Source of the DNA: Phanerodontia chrysosporium
Lineage: Eukaryota > Basidiomycota > Agaricomycetes > Polyporales > Phanerochaetaceae
DNA length: 64,000 nt
Direction: 5' to 3'
Assembly (NCBI GenBank): GCA_001910725.1
Contig: MJGA01000009.1
Coordinates: 1,054,001 to 1,118,000 of the forward strand
A program made the position numbers and the translations under genes. A model generated the notes under the pieces. It was not told the origin of the DNA, ran no database searches, and worked only from the letters and a program-made list of their open reading frames with translations. Of the stretch, positions 22,224-34,117 are shown piece after piece (the stretch's first letter is position 1; each line of letters begins with the position of its first letter).

Positions 22224-22646
22224 AGAGACCTGGCTATTCTCCGATAATCGAGATTCTCAGAATGACGGCAAACGGACACATACACCCTCATTTAACACAA
22301 TAACGGACTGATCTCTCTTGTTTCTTAGGGAAAGGAACATCATGAAGTACTGACGAATATTTTATGTTTACAGGCCCCGAGGGAGGGAGGCATTGTCTCC
22401 TGGCGCAGACCTTTTCGTGGTCCTCGGGATAAGTACTCGCCATGAGGCTATGTGCCTTTGCGAGGAAACCAGCATGCGCTTTCAGTGTGTCTCCGTCGTT
22501 CACTTCCAGTGAAACGTTGCGGCGTGTGGCAAAAGCGAGAGTAAAGTAGACGCCCATAACTATACCCCAGACCATCACCTGCGTATCTCATCTCCGCCTA
22601 TCCTCTCTCTACCTGCTTGCCTGGGCTTTGTACTTTCTGCTGTAAC
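22224..22646 (+). other. Copy D downstream module
   Basis: Blocks x and y are not seen. Block z follows a TTTACAG acceptor near 22372. It leads to the first hairpin at about 22401-22430 (CCTG/GACC...GGTC/CGGG) and a second stem CTCGC...GCGAG with a larger loop, then the conserved tail ending ATGCGCT near 22480. The rest is the promoter region of COG4. Confidence 0.4.
22401..22480 (+). ncRNA. Copy D two-hairpin element
   Basis: The first hairpin is sequence-identical to copy B apart from a G in the closing strand that still pairs. The second stem has changed on both sides relative to B (CCCGC/GCGGG to CTCGC/GCGAG), as expected of a selected structure. Confidence 0.4.
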
Positions 22647-25538
22647 ATGCTCTGTGATCTGTTCTAAACTGTTGACCTAAACAATGGCTATCGAAGCGCA
22701 GGGCCACCCCAGAGACCGGATCCGCGGACGCTCACATCACTCTCGGAGATTCTCTCCTCGCTCTCAGCATTAGAAGCAGAAGAGACAGAACTATCCAACT
22801 CCCTGTCACAACTCTTGTCTGACCGGGAACCCATCGTCAACGCGTTGACACGCCTCCAGTCGCTCGAGCCACGCCTCAATGAGCTCTACTCGGAAGCGTA
22901 CGTGCTAGCGGACACGGTATCCGCGACTGCGAAGACGGCAGATCGCGTCGGCGGGCGTGTGCGTCTGCTCGATGAGGAGATGAAACGAGTACGCGAGGCA
23001 GGCGAGCGTGTCGGGCAGGTGATGGAGCTCAAGGTCAGCCCGCTCACCCTCGCACGCCGTCCCTACACTGACCGCCGCATAGTCCTCGCTCGCCGCGCTG
23101 CACGCCGCGATGGAGGCGCAAGACTGGGAGGGCGCCGCACGGCACTGTGCGCGCGCGATGGCGCTCCCACTCGACGTCACGTCGGGCGCGTTCGCAGAGT
23201 CGAGCGTGGTGCGTGTGTCCCCCGCGCCGTCTGCCCCCGCCCGCCGCTCACGCGTGCTGACCAGCCCAGCGCAGAGAGCCCGCTCCCGCCCGCGCAGACC
23301 CTCCAGGCCGCGCGCGAGGAGCTGCTCCGCGTCTTCCGCGAGTCGTTCGCCCGTGCGTCCGCCGCGCGCGATGCTGCAGCCACAACACGCTTCTTCAAGC
23401 TCTTTCCCGCAATCGGGTGGGAGGAGGAGGGCCTCCAGGCGTATGCGTCGTTCGTTGTTGATCTCGTGAAGGTCCGGCCACCAGCTTCTGCGAAAAGTGT
23501 GTCGTCCTGCTCACTTTCGATGGTTGACTCTGACTTTCCTTGTGCTGTATAGCTTCATCCCCCCTATACTATATCACGGCACTCACTGCCCTTTACGAAA
23601 GCGTCGCAATCATTGTAGACCAGCATCAGCCGGTAGTCGAGAAGTACTATGGCCCTGGCAAGATGACGAGCGTGCTCAAGCGTCTGCTACAAGAGTCGGA
23701 CAGGGTGACGAAAGATCTCATCGAGGGATGGGAAGAGGAGCGGTCTATGAAACGCAAAGTACGTCTATGGTATCCATGGGCCCGCCGATCCTGACTGTAG
23801 CTCAGCTCGCGGACACATCCTCCTCGTCGTTCCAAGCTCTGCATACACCAGCACCCATACGGCGGGCTACCTCTCATTCTGGTGCACCCGAAGAAGACCA
23901 AGTGGACGCACGTGAGATTGACAAGGTTCTCACTGAGGTCGCGGGGATGGCCGGCCGGTGGAGTCTGTTTCGGAAATTTCTCTATGAGAGATTGAAGGTT
24001 TGTTTCGCATACGAATTACGTCTATTCGTGCTGAATATCCGTGTGCAGGATAGTGAAGATGACGAGGAAGTGCAGAGCAACGATAGGTCGCGTTCACAGA
24101 CCCCACAGCCACCACCGACGGGCAGGAGTCAGGCATTTGAGGCACAGAATGCTGGGGTTGCTGATGCCCTGGAGGCCATCGAAGCCTCATCGTCACGACA
24201 GCTCATGGAAAACACGCTCAACACCTACTATGTACCTATGGAGGTCTGGTACACACGGACCATTATTGACAAGGTCAGCGAGCCTGTCCTTTCTTCCTGA
24301 GTGCTCGTGCAGACGCGTCCACAGGCACATAGTCTTTCGAAACCAGACTTCTCGCAGTTCCCGGCGATTACAACCACTCCAGACGATGCATTCTACATTC
24401 TCAAGGTCGTACTGTCGCGGTTACTGACATCTGGTAACGTTAATACCGTAGAGAAAACGTCCGAAGCGCTTCGGGAGGTCATGGATCGCGACTACGCAGG
24501 GGTCATAAAGAAGAAGCTCGACGACGTGTACAGGACTGGCGGCGCCGGCCCTACCGCACGCGGGGAGAAAGAAAGCCGACAGGCATTCATCGTAAGTCTA
24601 ATGCATATCGTGTCATGCCTGTCGTGTTGACATGAGAGCCAGATCCTGCTAAATGACCTTGACATCTCGTCTTCACACATGGAGCGACTGACAAGAGAGC
24701 TGAATTCGTCAGCACTCATCACTCAGAACTTCCTCGACTCCGAGGCGGACAGGGTGCGGGACGCGATATCGTCCTTCAATAACCTGGTCCCGCGGTTCCG
24801 CTCGACGTTGCGGGTGCGCAACTACCTTCCATACCCCCTTATCTCCAAAATGCTCACGGATTCTACTTGCAGGCTGGCGTCGAGCAGCTCTTCAACCAGC
24901 TTCTGCGGCCGAAGCTGCGCATGTTCATCCCGGATGTTTACAAGGACGTCTCGTACGTGCTAGACGACGACAGCTACGCCGTCGCTGAAATGAACGACGT
25001 CGTGCGGAAGCGGTTCATCAAGGCGTGGGAAGGGCTTGTCGAGGGCTACAAGGTGCGTGTACAGCCCTACAGGACGCGGTTACATATGGTGTTGACTAGT
25101 CCGCCTCAGGACACCTTCACTGAGAGCAACTTCCGCTTGTTTTTCGGTCTTGCACTTGACGTGCTCGTTCGGCCATGGGAGAAGTTTGTCATGGCATTAA
25201 AGTACACCGAGGTAAGTTTGCGCCTGCATATAACTATCTATGGTTTTTCGATCCTGTGGACAGCTCGGTGCGGTGCGCTTCGACCGCGACCTGCGGGCCA
25301 TCACGACGTACCTGTCATCCCAGACTGCGTTCGGAGACGTCAGAGAGAAGTTTCTGCGGTTGCAGCAAATCGCAACGCTCCTTAACCTCGACTCGGTGAG
25401 TATTGTGAGCAGGTGTGACGAGCCATTCTCTGATGACTTGGGCAGGAGGAAGACGTGGACGAATTCTACAACGGCTCAGGTATTGCATGGAAACTCAATG
25501 AGCACGAGGCTCGTCTGGTCGCCGGACTGCGTGTTTGA
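22647..25538 (+). CDS. COG4: Conserved oligomeric Golgi complex subunit 4
   Basis: Lobe A subunit of the COG tether, needed for retrograde transport of vesicles within the Golgi. The body from SLSEILSSLSALEAEE to DEFYNGSGIAWKLNEHEARL matches Cog4: N-terminal helical region, acidic linker (DSEDDEEVQSNDRSRS) and the C-terminal helical domain. Introns after exon 2: 23034-23082, 23209-23264, 23497-23552, 23759-23805, 23998-24048, 24274-24324, 24592-24642, 24814-24872, 25053-25109, 25212-25263, 25396-25445. The start is uncertain. ATG 22684 is out of frame. ATG 22647 with a 7-nt first exon and an intron at 22654-22701 (donor GTGATC, acceptor GCGCAG) restores frame and gives 754 residues. It is convergent with VPS2, whose stop is 126 bp away. 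Confidence 0.9.
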
Positions 25539-25663
25539 TCTCTCCCTACTGCTATTTATACGTCTCTTGCATGATACATTTAATCGGAGTATACAATCTC
25601 ATATATGAACGTCCGCATCTTCATGGTACAGGGTATCTATAGTATGGGAGCGATAAGAAGCGG

Positions 25664-26631
25664 TCAGCCCCGCCTGAGGGCATCAAGGCGGGCCTGCAAC
25701 GCGTCTTCGTCTGACAGGCCTCCACCGGAATCGCCTCCACCGACATGAGAAGGACCTCCACCGTCGCCCATTGCGACCGCTTGCCTTGGCTCGGTGAGCG
25801 CAGATTGTACCGCCAGACCAGTCGGAGCGTCCGTGAGCTATCCATCACCAAAGGGTTAAGGGACTGGTGAGCACCAAAGATTGGAGCCACACGCACCTGC
25901 TGGGAGAGATCGACGCCAATCTCGTCGAGGACCTGCCTGAGGATCTTGTCGCTCTCCTCTTCCTCGTCTTCGAGGGCGTCGTCCATGACGTCGTCGACGG
26001 CATCGGACATCATCTCCTCCTTCATGTCCATCGTTGCACTCTCCTTCTCGAACTCGTGCATGATACGCTGGATCTGGGGGAGGTTCATCCCGCGGTTCAT
26101 CGCGCCCATAGCCTGCATTCGCGTCGTGAGCCCACTGTGCGTGATGCGCACAGAGACAGGCAAAGGGGACGCACCCGTGTGGCGCCGCGCATCGCCTCCG
26201 CCATCTGCTGGTTGCTCCGGAGCGTCTGGATGCGCAGGCCGACGGCCTGGAGCTGCGTGCGCATCTGGTAGAACTTCTGGACGTAGCGCCGCGTGCGGAC
26301 GAGGTCCTTCGCCATGACCTTGCATGCGTTCTGTTACGGGCGCGCGTGAGCACACAAATACACAGCGGCAGCAGCGGCGGCGGCGGGGGACACGTACGAG
26401 CTGGCCGGCCTTGGCACTGCGCTTGATATCGCCGACGAGTTTCTTCTCCTGCTGCTCGAGCTTCGCGCGCTCGCGGTCGAGCTCGCGCTGCGCCTTGGCG
26501 AGCGCACGCTGGTGCTGCCGCAGCCGCTCGGCGGGCGTGACTGTGCGGCCAAAGAGGGTTTCCTAGAGCATCTTCGTGAGTGTGTGTGCGCGCTGGAGGA
26601 TGAGAGATGGTGCCCGCACGATGATGTTCAT
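25664..26631 (-). CDS. VPS2: ESCRT-III subunit Vps2/CHMP2
   Basis: Forms ESCRT-III filaments with Vps24 for endosomal sorting and membrane scission, and recruits Vps4. Five exons: 26631-26620 (12 nt, MNII), 26562-26398, 26330-26175, 26112-25897, 25837-25664; 240 residues. After ETLFGRTVTPAERLRQHQRA come the basic helix 1 and the acidic C-terminal half (EDEEEESDKIL). The protein ends in an MIT-interacting motif, DEDALQARLDALRRG. The very short first exon is supported by family sequence (MNI...FGRTLTPAERLR). It shares a 128-bp divergent promoter with the AN1 zinc-finger gene at 26760. Confidence 0.95.
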
Positions 26632-26759
26632 GGCTGAAAGCGCAGGGATGGCGCGGCTCGAAAGACCGCAGTGGCTCCTGCACGAGCCGCCCGACGCTTC
26701 GCCTCCGACCACCACCTGCGCACTCCTCCCCCTCGCTCCCACGCAGCACCGACACCGCC

Positions 26760-27770
26760 ATGGCTACGGCGGATCTCGCTGGCATCGGCGCACACTGCGC
26801 CCTCGAGCGCTGCAACGTTAACGACTTTCTGCCCATCAAGTGCCGCTGCGAACGCCTCTTCTGCAGAGAGCACATTCAGCCTGAGGAGCATGCGTGTCCG
26901 CTCATCGACACGGGGGCATATACCCCCAGCCCTGGCGAGCCAGCGCAGAAGATGCAGCGCTGTGCGGCAGACAAGTGCAACAAGCTGAGCCTGGAGGCGT
27001 TCATTGCGGAGAAGGACGATAAAGATGGGCGGACGCCTGCGGTGTGCCCCCAGTGCCAGAGGGCGTTCTGCGCGAGGTACGAGGTGCCAAGGCAATGTAT
27101 ACTACGTTGTATTCCTACTGCAATGACAGCCACCGTGACCCCACCACGCACGGGTGCCCTGCTAAGCCCGAGGCTGAGCCCCAGCGGAACGAGGCCGCAA
27201 AGGCAATCCTCGCGAAGATATTCCCTGCTCAGGCTGCTGCGACGTCGTCTGAAGCCACGCCGTCTGCAAGTGTGCCTGCGAAACGGAAAGCGGCTCCGAC
27301 AAACCCGAAGAAAGCTGCTCAGCTCCGCCAGGTCGAACTCATGAAGATGCGCCACAAGGCGCAGCCGGGCGACCCCAAGGACAAGAACAAGTCTGTTCCC
27401 ATTGACCAAAAGTTACACGTCAAGGTGCGTGCGGAGGAGAAAGGCGACGAAGAGCGGATATTCTGGTTCCAGAAGGTAGCGTGCATGTCCGTTTCCTGCT
27501 AGATGGAGCGTCGTGCTGACCGATGTACTGCAGACCATCATCGCGGGGCGCGCTCTCGATATGCTATCTGCGCACTTTGGCGTGTCCTCTGAGAAAGCGG
27601 TGGGTCTATAACCTGTGGTCCTTCCGCATCGAGCACTCTGATCCCGTGTACAGCCTCTATACCTTGAGAAGTCCTCGGGCGAGGATGCAGATGAGAGAGT
27701 GCGCCTGCAGCTGGACAAGCCTCTGGCAGACCAGGTGGAGGACGGGGCTCAGCTGGCCCTGAGTCGATGA
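26760..27770 (+). CDS. CUZ1: AN1-type zinc-finger protein (Cuz1/ZFAND1-like)
   Basis: Proteasome- and Cdc48-associated stress protein. Four exons: 26760-27076, 27130-27475, 27534-27599, 27654-27770; 281 residues. Two AN1 zinc fingers occupy about residues 1-140: the first has CALERCNVNDFLPIKC, CERLFCREH and EEHAC; the second has CAADKCNK, CPQCQRAFC and HRDPTTHGC, joined across the first intron. An Ala/Lys-rich linker follows. The C-terminal part (IFWFQK, TIIAGRALDMLSAHFGVSS) resembles the ubiquitin-like end of this family. Cuz1 protects against arsenite in yeast; the same role is inferred here, not shown. Confidence 0.88.
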
Positions 27771-28236
27771 TCGGACTAGCGAACACGCCCGAGCAAAGCC
27801 AAAGTGCATTGATAGCAATGCACTCCCACCTTTTGTCACCGCCAGGATGCTTCGTGCACCCTCATTCACTGCACACGTTCCCAGCGTCGGACGTCGGCTG
27901 TTGTGTTACACACAGGCCCGGAACCGAGGGTATAGGCTCTAGGCTTGCTCGGCAAAATACATACCGTAGGTGGAAGATAGAGCCAGTAAGAAGCATGCGA
28001 TTTCGTAGCGTAGGATGCACATCGTCAGTGATACCACCTGACCAAACGGTTCGTCCGCCGTCCGGATAGTGTCTCATCCTCGATCCGGCTCTGAGAGCGA
28101 TTGCCTATACATGGATGCGTGGGACACCATGGCCGGTGCCGCTCACACCACCCCCGCGGATGCAGCGCGTATATAAAGCACGGCCCGCCTGCGTGTCTCC
28201 TCCATTCGCAACCCAGCACGCATGAGATAGTCCAGG
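27771..28236. other. Intergenic, promoter of hydroxyquinol dioxygenase
   Basis: No gene is seen. A TATA-like ATATAAA lies near 28170, about 65 bp before the ATG of the next gene. Confidence 0.5.
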
Positions 28237-29500
28237 ATGTCGTCCATTGAGAAGATGAAGGACCCGCTGCGCGTGGGCAAGGCCATTCGCGCGCAGCTCG
28301 AGAACGAGATCCCGCGGGATCTGCCCCTCGAGAAGGACTTCCGGGTCAGTATGCTGCTGTTCTCTGCGTTGCATGCCGCGCTGACCAGGCCGCGGGGCTG
28401 CAGGAGGGCACGGACTACACGATCACAGACCACGTCAACACGCTGCACGCGCAGCTGTGCCCGGACGCGCGCACGCTCGAGCTCTTCACATCGCTCGTGA
28501 ACCACCTTCACGCGTTCGCGCGCGAGACGCGGCCGACACACACCGAGTGGACGCGTGCCGTCGAGTACCTTACGCGTGCGGGCAAGGAGAGCACGCCGTA
28601 CAAGAACGAGTTCATCCTCCTCAGCGACTGCCTTGGCCTCAGCGCGCTCATCGACGAGCTCAACCACCCGAAGCCTACGGTGCGTTTCATGCCCAACTGC
28701 TGTGTGACGATGGTGTTGACGCGTCCACGCAGGGGTGCACGGACAGCTGCGAACCGGGCCCCTTCAAGACCGACGACGCCCCCGAGATCCCGTCGGGCTC
28801 TTCTGTCGCGTCTGCAGGGACTGTCGGCGAGCTGATGTATTTCGAAGCGACGGTCAAGAACACCAAGGGCGAGGGTGTCGCGGGTGCCAAGGCCGAGATG
28901 GTAGGAGACTCAGCGCTCTGCCGGGATGTGCTGCTCATGCACCGTTCTAGTGGCAAGCAGATGGCGATGGGCTCTATGATGTGCAATACCCCGACCGGCC
29001 TGAGATCAACGACCGGGCACGCATCATCGCAGAGCCCAACGGACACTTCAGCTACCGCGGCATCCTGCCCGTAGCATACCCCATCGTACGCGCCTCATCT
29101 CACATCCCACATATCGCAACGCACTGACGGCGCCCTGCAGCCCAGCGACGGCCCGATCGGCGACTTCCTGCACGCGCTGGGACGACACCCACACCGCTCG
29201 TCGCACATCCACTTCACGATCACCGCGCCGGGGTACGACGAGCTCACGACGGCGCTCTACCCGTCGCACTCGCCCTTCCTCGGCACGGACCCCGTCTTCG
29301 CGACCAAGAAGTCGCTCGTCACACAGGTCACCGAGGAGCGCGACCCTGCGCGCTGGCGCGCGATGGGCTTCAGCGAGGACGAGGTCCGCAGGCGCGGCGG
29401 CCGCGTGTGGGTCTGGACGTACCAATTCGTCCTTCCTACAGTAGAAGAGGTGGAGCAGCTCAAGAGCGAGCTGTATGGCGGGAAGGCGGCGAAGCTGTAG
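28237..29500 (+). CDS. Hydroxyquinol 1,2-dioxygenase (intradiol)
   Basis: Cytosolic Fe(III) enzyme that opens 1,2,4-trihydroxybenzene to maleylacetate, the ring-fission step of lignin-derived aromatics in basidiomycetes. Exons: 28237-28344, 28389-28679, 28733-28900, 28951-29085, 29141-29500; 353 residues. The N-terminal helical dimer domain (LHAFARETRPTHTEWTRAVE) is followed by the beta-sandwich. Iron ligands are visible: Tyr in DGLYDVQYP, Tyr in LPVAYPIPSDGP, and the two His residues in GRHPHRSSHIHF. The first intron is unusually short (44 bp). An FAD aromatic hydroxylase lies at the start of the window but too far away to call a cluster. Confidence 0.93.
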
Positions 29501-29604
29501 TGAGGTATATGCAGTCTCGTCCTAGTATCGGATCCCTGGATGTTTCCGGATAGTGTTGATGGAAAGTAGTGCTGTAAAATACATTCCTCTATATCAAATT
29601 GTGA

Positions 29605-31058
29605 TTAGAAACCCTTGCTGACGTCGGGATACACATCGAACCGCCTCTGAGTGGTGACTGGGATGCCAGCGCGTGCCGAGTGGAAGACCTCCGGGTCTAC
29701 CACAATTGTGAGTGATTTAGTCTTAGTCAAGGCCTTGCAAGTAAGAGACACACCGATGTCGACAAATAGGATGTCTTCCTCGTGCTGTAGCTCGCCAAGA
29801 ATCTTACCCCTGAACGCAATAACCGGTGAGTATGAAATAGCCAACCACAAGGAATAGACTCACATCGGGTCCGAGACCAGGGAATGACCCCACTGCATAC
29901 CGTTCAATAGGTTATCCTGGGGAACAAGTTTCCAGACTCACGGCGTGGTACCCGGCACTGAGATCGCGTGCTGGGCTGCACATGGCGAAGAAGATCTGGT
30001 TGTCTACAGCCCTTATGAATCCAGAGTGTGAGTCCATTGGCAGGTAGGACGGGAGAGCGCACGCACCTCGCGCGCTGGAGCAGCTCCCAGTGCAGCGGGC
30101 CCGTGGTGGTGTTGAACGCGCCAGGGTAGATACACACCTGCGCCCCCTTGCGCGCGGAGATGGCAGCAAGCTCTGGGAAGCGGACGTCATAGCAGATACC
30201 GAGGCCGATGCGTGCAAAGTCAGTGTCGAAGTAGTTCATCGTGGTACCACCCGTCAGCGTTTCACTTTCCTGCGAAAACATATCAGAACATAGACAACCA
30301 AGCGCCATGATGGATTACCTTGAACTTGATCTTGCCAGGAATGTCGATGTCGAAGAGGTGGACCTTGCGATGCATTGCAATAAGCTCGCCTGTGAGAGAA
30401 GATGGGTACGACCCCGCTACGCAATGCGTTGTAGCTCACCTTTCGGGTTGTACACGGTTGATGTGTTGTAGACCTTGCCTTCAGATGACTTTTCGGGTAT
30501 CGATCCTGCGCAGTTCCATGGTCACTTAGCAATCACAGGTACCTGAACGCACGCACATACCACCCAGTAGCCACACTCCTGTCTCCTTGGCCGTCTCAGA
30601 TAACAACTTGACGGACTCGCTCTCGGAGGCGGCTACATCGTACGGCTTCCCTGGCTGGTAGCCGATAGTCTCGGCATATACAGGAAAATGCACGTGCCCA
30701 TACGGCGAATTAAAGCACTCCTAGAACGGGAGGGATTGCTTTAGTATGGCTAAGGCTAGTGTAACGGACATTGGCTTACGGGCAGGACGATGAGGTCTGG
30801 CTTCTTGCCACTAGGTCCACCCTGTGCAGCCTTCAGCACCATATCGCGTGCATGCTTGAGATTCGCTACGTGAGAATGACTCAGTGAAAGGCATCCAGTA
30901 CTCAAGTATCGCGTACCAGTCTTGTCTGCGCCAATCTGGCCGAGCTGCACGAGCGCGAGAGTAAAGGGCTTGAAGGCGGGCGCGGCGGACATCGTGAATG
31001 CTCTGGACAAGGACGGTCTGCGAAGGGAGACACGAAAGCAGTGGGAGAGCATGCTCAC
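29605..31058 (-). CDS. NIT2: Nitrilase-superfamily omega-amidase (Nit2-like)
   Basis: Hydrolyses the omega-amide of 2-oxoglutaramate or 2-oxosuccinamate. Ten exons: 31058-30917, 30865-30780, 30720-30561, 30505-30440, 30389-30319, 30269-30067, 30011-29942, 29892-29864, 29809-29754, 29696-29605; up to 324 residues. The catalytic triad is visible: Glu in [10 protein letters not shown], Lys in [14 protein letters not shown], Cys in [10 protein letters not shown]. The family end [13 protein letters not shown] is present. Two starts are possible. ATG 31058 adds a basic, Ser/Arg-rich leader ([20 protein letters not shown]) that would direct import into mitochondria; ATG 30992 ([10 protein letters not shown]) gives the cytosolic form. 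Use of both is plausible. Confidence 0.94.
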
Positions 31059-31486
31059 GGTGTCTGAGAACAGCCCGAGCTCGCGGTGCGGGGTTGAGAT
31101 AAGATTAGATCAGGGGAACCAGCGCTGATTAGATTGCATCGAGCTCGCATTTAGGTACGCCCGCCACATTCAAAAGGCCTCGGGGCCTCTCGCACAGGGC
31201 CTCCATGTTCCTCACAACCACCACCGTCTGCTTCTGCTGGTGTCCTCTGTTCGATCCTGCGCTTCTCCGCCGCGAATTCGAGATGTTCTGTGTATGTGGG
31301 CTGCTCTGCCGCCTCCTCAGGGCTGCGTGCTCGAACAGCGTTTGAGTAGATGACTGTCCAGCACGGAGGAAGCAGCCCGGATTGCATCAGCAGAGACCGG
31401 GGATGGTATGCGCGAGCGTTCTGCTGAGGTCTCAAAGCGCGTTATCAGGGCTACGCAGTAAGTGATCAACTCAGATACCGACCACC
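31059..31486. other. Divergent promoter region, NIT2 and lipid kinase
   Basis: The interval of 428 bp separates two genes read outward. No coding sequence or defined motif is seen. Confidence 0.5.
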
Positions 31487-32760
31487 ATGTCGCAGTCTCG
31501 CAAGTCCGCACTCCTGGTCATCTACAACCCCGCCGCAGGTGCAGGGCAGGCTCGCGAGTTTTTTGAGCAAGATCTACTGCCTGTCTTGCGCAAGCATGGG
31601 CGGGAGCCTCGCAGGATCGCAGCAACGGAAAGTCCAGGGCATGCCGGTGAAGTCGTGTTGGACTTCCTCAAGACCGCCACGGAGCCCCACGTAGATGTTG
31701 TCCTCGGGTCTGGGGACGGCACACTACACGAGATACTCGACGCCGTCGAACGAAACCGGCAGAACTTGGCGATCGGGTCACCGAACTCACGTTCGCGCTC
31801 GTGCCATGCGGGACCGCCAATGCGCTCTACCATGCATTGTTCCCCTCGAGTCCAGAGCAGAAGCAAGACATCCCAAACGACAACCTGCTCTCGCTGCACT
31901 CGATGCTTGCCCCCGAGGCGCGCGCACGCCCGCTGATCCTCGCGCGGACGACCATCCTTCCGCCGACCTCGATCAACGTCGCCGCCTCCTCCGTCGCCCG
32001 CACGTCCGTCTCCGCCGTTGTGGCCTCCACGGCGCTGCACGCCTCAATCCTGCACGACTCGGAGGCACTGCGCGCGTCGCACCCGGGCATCGAACGCTTC
32101 AAGCTCGCCGCGGCGCAGAACATCACGCGCTGGTACCGCGCGCGCGTGCGCCTCGTCGTTGCGCCGCCGGCTGTGCCAGGCACCTCTCTCACGCCGGGCG
32201 TCGAGGTCTACGACCCGCGCACGGGCCAGTTCGTACTGTGCGCGGGAGACGAGGTGTCGCACGACGGTAGCGTCGTCGAGCTCGCGGGCCCGTTCGCGTA
32301 CTTCCTGAGCACGACGAACGCCGACCGCCTCGAGCCCGCGTTCCGCATCGCACCGAAGCAGAGCACGTTCCCGCCTCCGCCGCTCTCGAGTCCCGCGACG
32401 ATGGATGTCGTCGTGCTCCGCCCGCGCCGCGATCCATCCATAGTGGACGACTCGGAGGAGAGCAGGCAGGCGTTCGCACAGAAGTGCATGACTGTCCTGG
32501 GTGGGCGTACCGCGATGGTGCGCATATCGACATGCGTTATGGGCCTGCAGGGGAGATACTGGACGGACCGGGAGAAGGGCTACCCGTCGTGGAGTACTAC
32601 AGGTGCAACGGATGGGAGTGGATACCGGTAAGTGCTGTCGAAATCGCTGTCGTACAGTACTCACAGACATTGTAGGAAGAAGGCGATGAAGCTGCACGGT
32701 TTGTCTGTGCTGACGGAGAAATCCTTACGATCGAGCCGGTGGAAAAGCGACTTGTCTAGC
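31487..32760 (+). pseudogene. Diacylglycerol/sphingosine kinase-like protein, three frame breaks
   Basis: Lipid kinase with the DAGK catalytic fold. The N-terminus MSQSRKSALLVIYNPAAGAG and the ATP-binding loop VVLGSGDGTLHEIL are typical, followed by FALVPCGTANALYHALFP. The C-terminal half (EYYRCNGWEWIP, then EEGDEAARF) also fits fungal homologues. Conserved parts lie in different frames: breaks near 31777 (GGG run), 32505 (GGGTGGG) and 32700 (TTTT run). A clear intron lies at 32628-32675. With the sequence as given the product stops early, so it is either a young pseudogene or a gene with consensus errors. Amino-acid conservation on both sides of each break favours recent damage or error. Confidence 0.75.
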
Positions 32761-32895
32761 ATTGCAGACCCTCGACGGCATCAATATTTCAGCGTATGCG
32801 TAAATCGAAATCCATGTAATCATCATTAACCAAGCCTACATTCTCGAGCATGAAGTGGTATTGAGAACAAGATGCTTTATCTATACTACCTCTGA

Positions 32896-33845
<950 letters not shown>

Positions 33846-34064
33846 TTAACGCGACTTGTTCTTGGGGAGGTCCTCGGGGTGAATGGGCGGGATGAAAGGG
33901 CTGTCGCGCTGCCGAGGCTGCTGGGATGCGGGATAAGAGGCCTCGCGGGTGGAGACGAGGTAGTAGAAGGCGGCGTAGGATGCGAGAGAGACACCGAGGA
34001 AGAGCAGCGGGTTGGGATACTTGCGGTTACTGGGAGACATGGCCCAATCTGTCCGGCCGCCCAC
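33846..34064 (-). CDS. Small single-pass membrane protein (unrecognised)
   Basis: Either 72 residues from ATG 34064 or 64 residues from ATG 34040 (MSPSNRKYPN), which has the better context. One membrane segment is clear (PLLFLGVSLASYAAFYYLV), with a basic N-terminal side and a C-terminal tail rich in Pro and charged residues (PFIPPIHPEDLPKNKSR). The architecture fits small mitochondrial or ER membrane proteins, but no family is recognised. It is divergent from NUP37, with only 53-77 bp between start codons, and its stop lies 18 nt before the URA6 start, which suggests a shared transcript. Confidence 0.7.
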   Translation of the reverse strand: MGGRTDWAMSPSNRKYPNPLLFLGVSLASYAAFYYLVSTREASYPASQQPRQRDSPFIPPIHPEDLPKNKSR

Positions 34065-34117
34065 AAAGGCGCCAGAACCTCGTTCTCCCCGTCCAGTGCA
34101 CCTTGCTTTCTCCCCTC

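Noticed and set aside
1..29500. Aromatic-degradation gene cluster (FAD hydroxylase plus hydroxyquinol dioxygenase)
   Set aside because: The two genes are 27 kb apart, with unrelated housekeeping genes between them.
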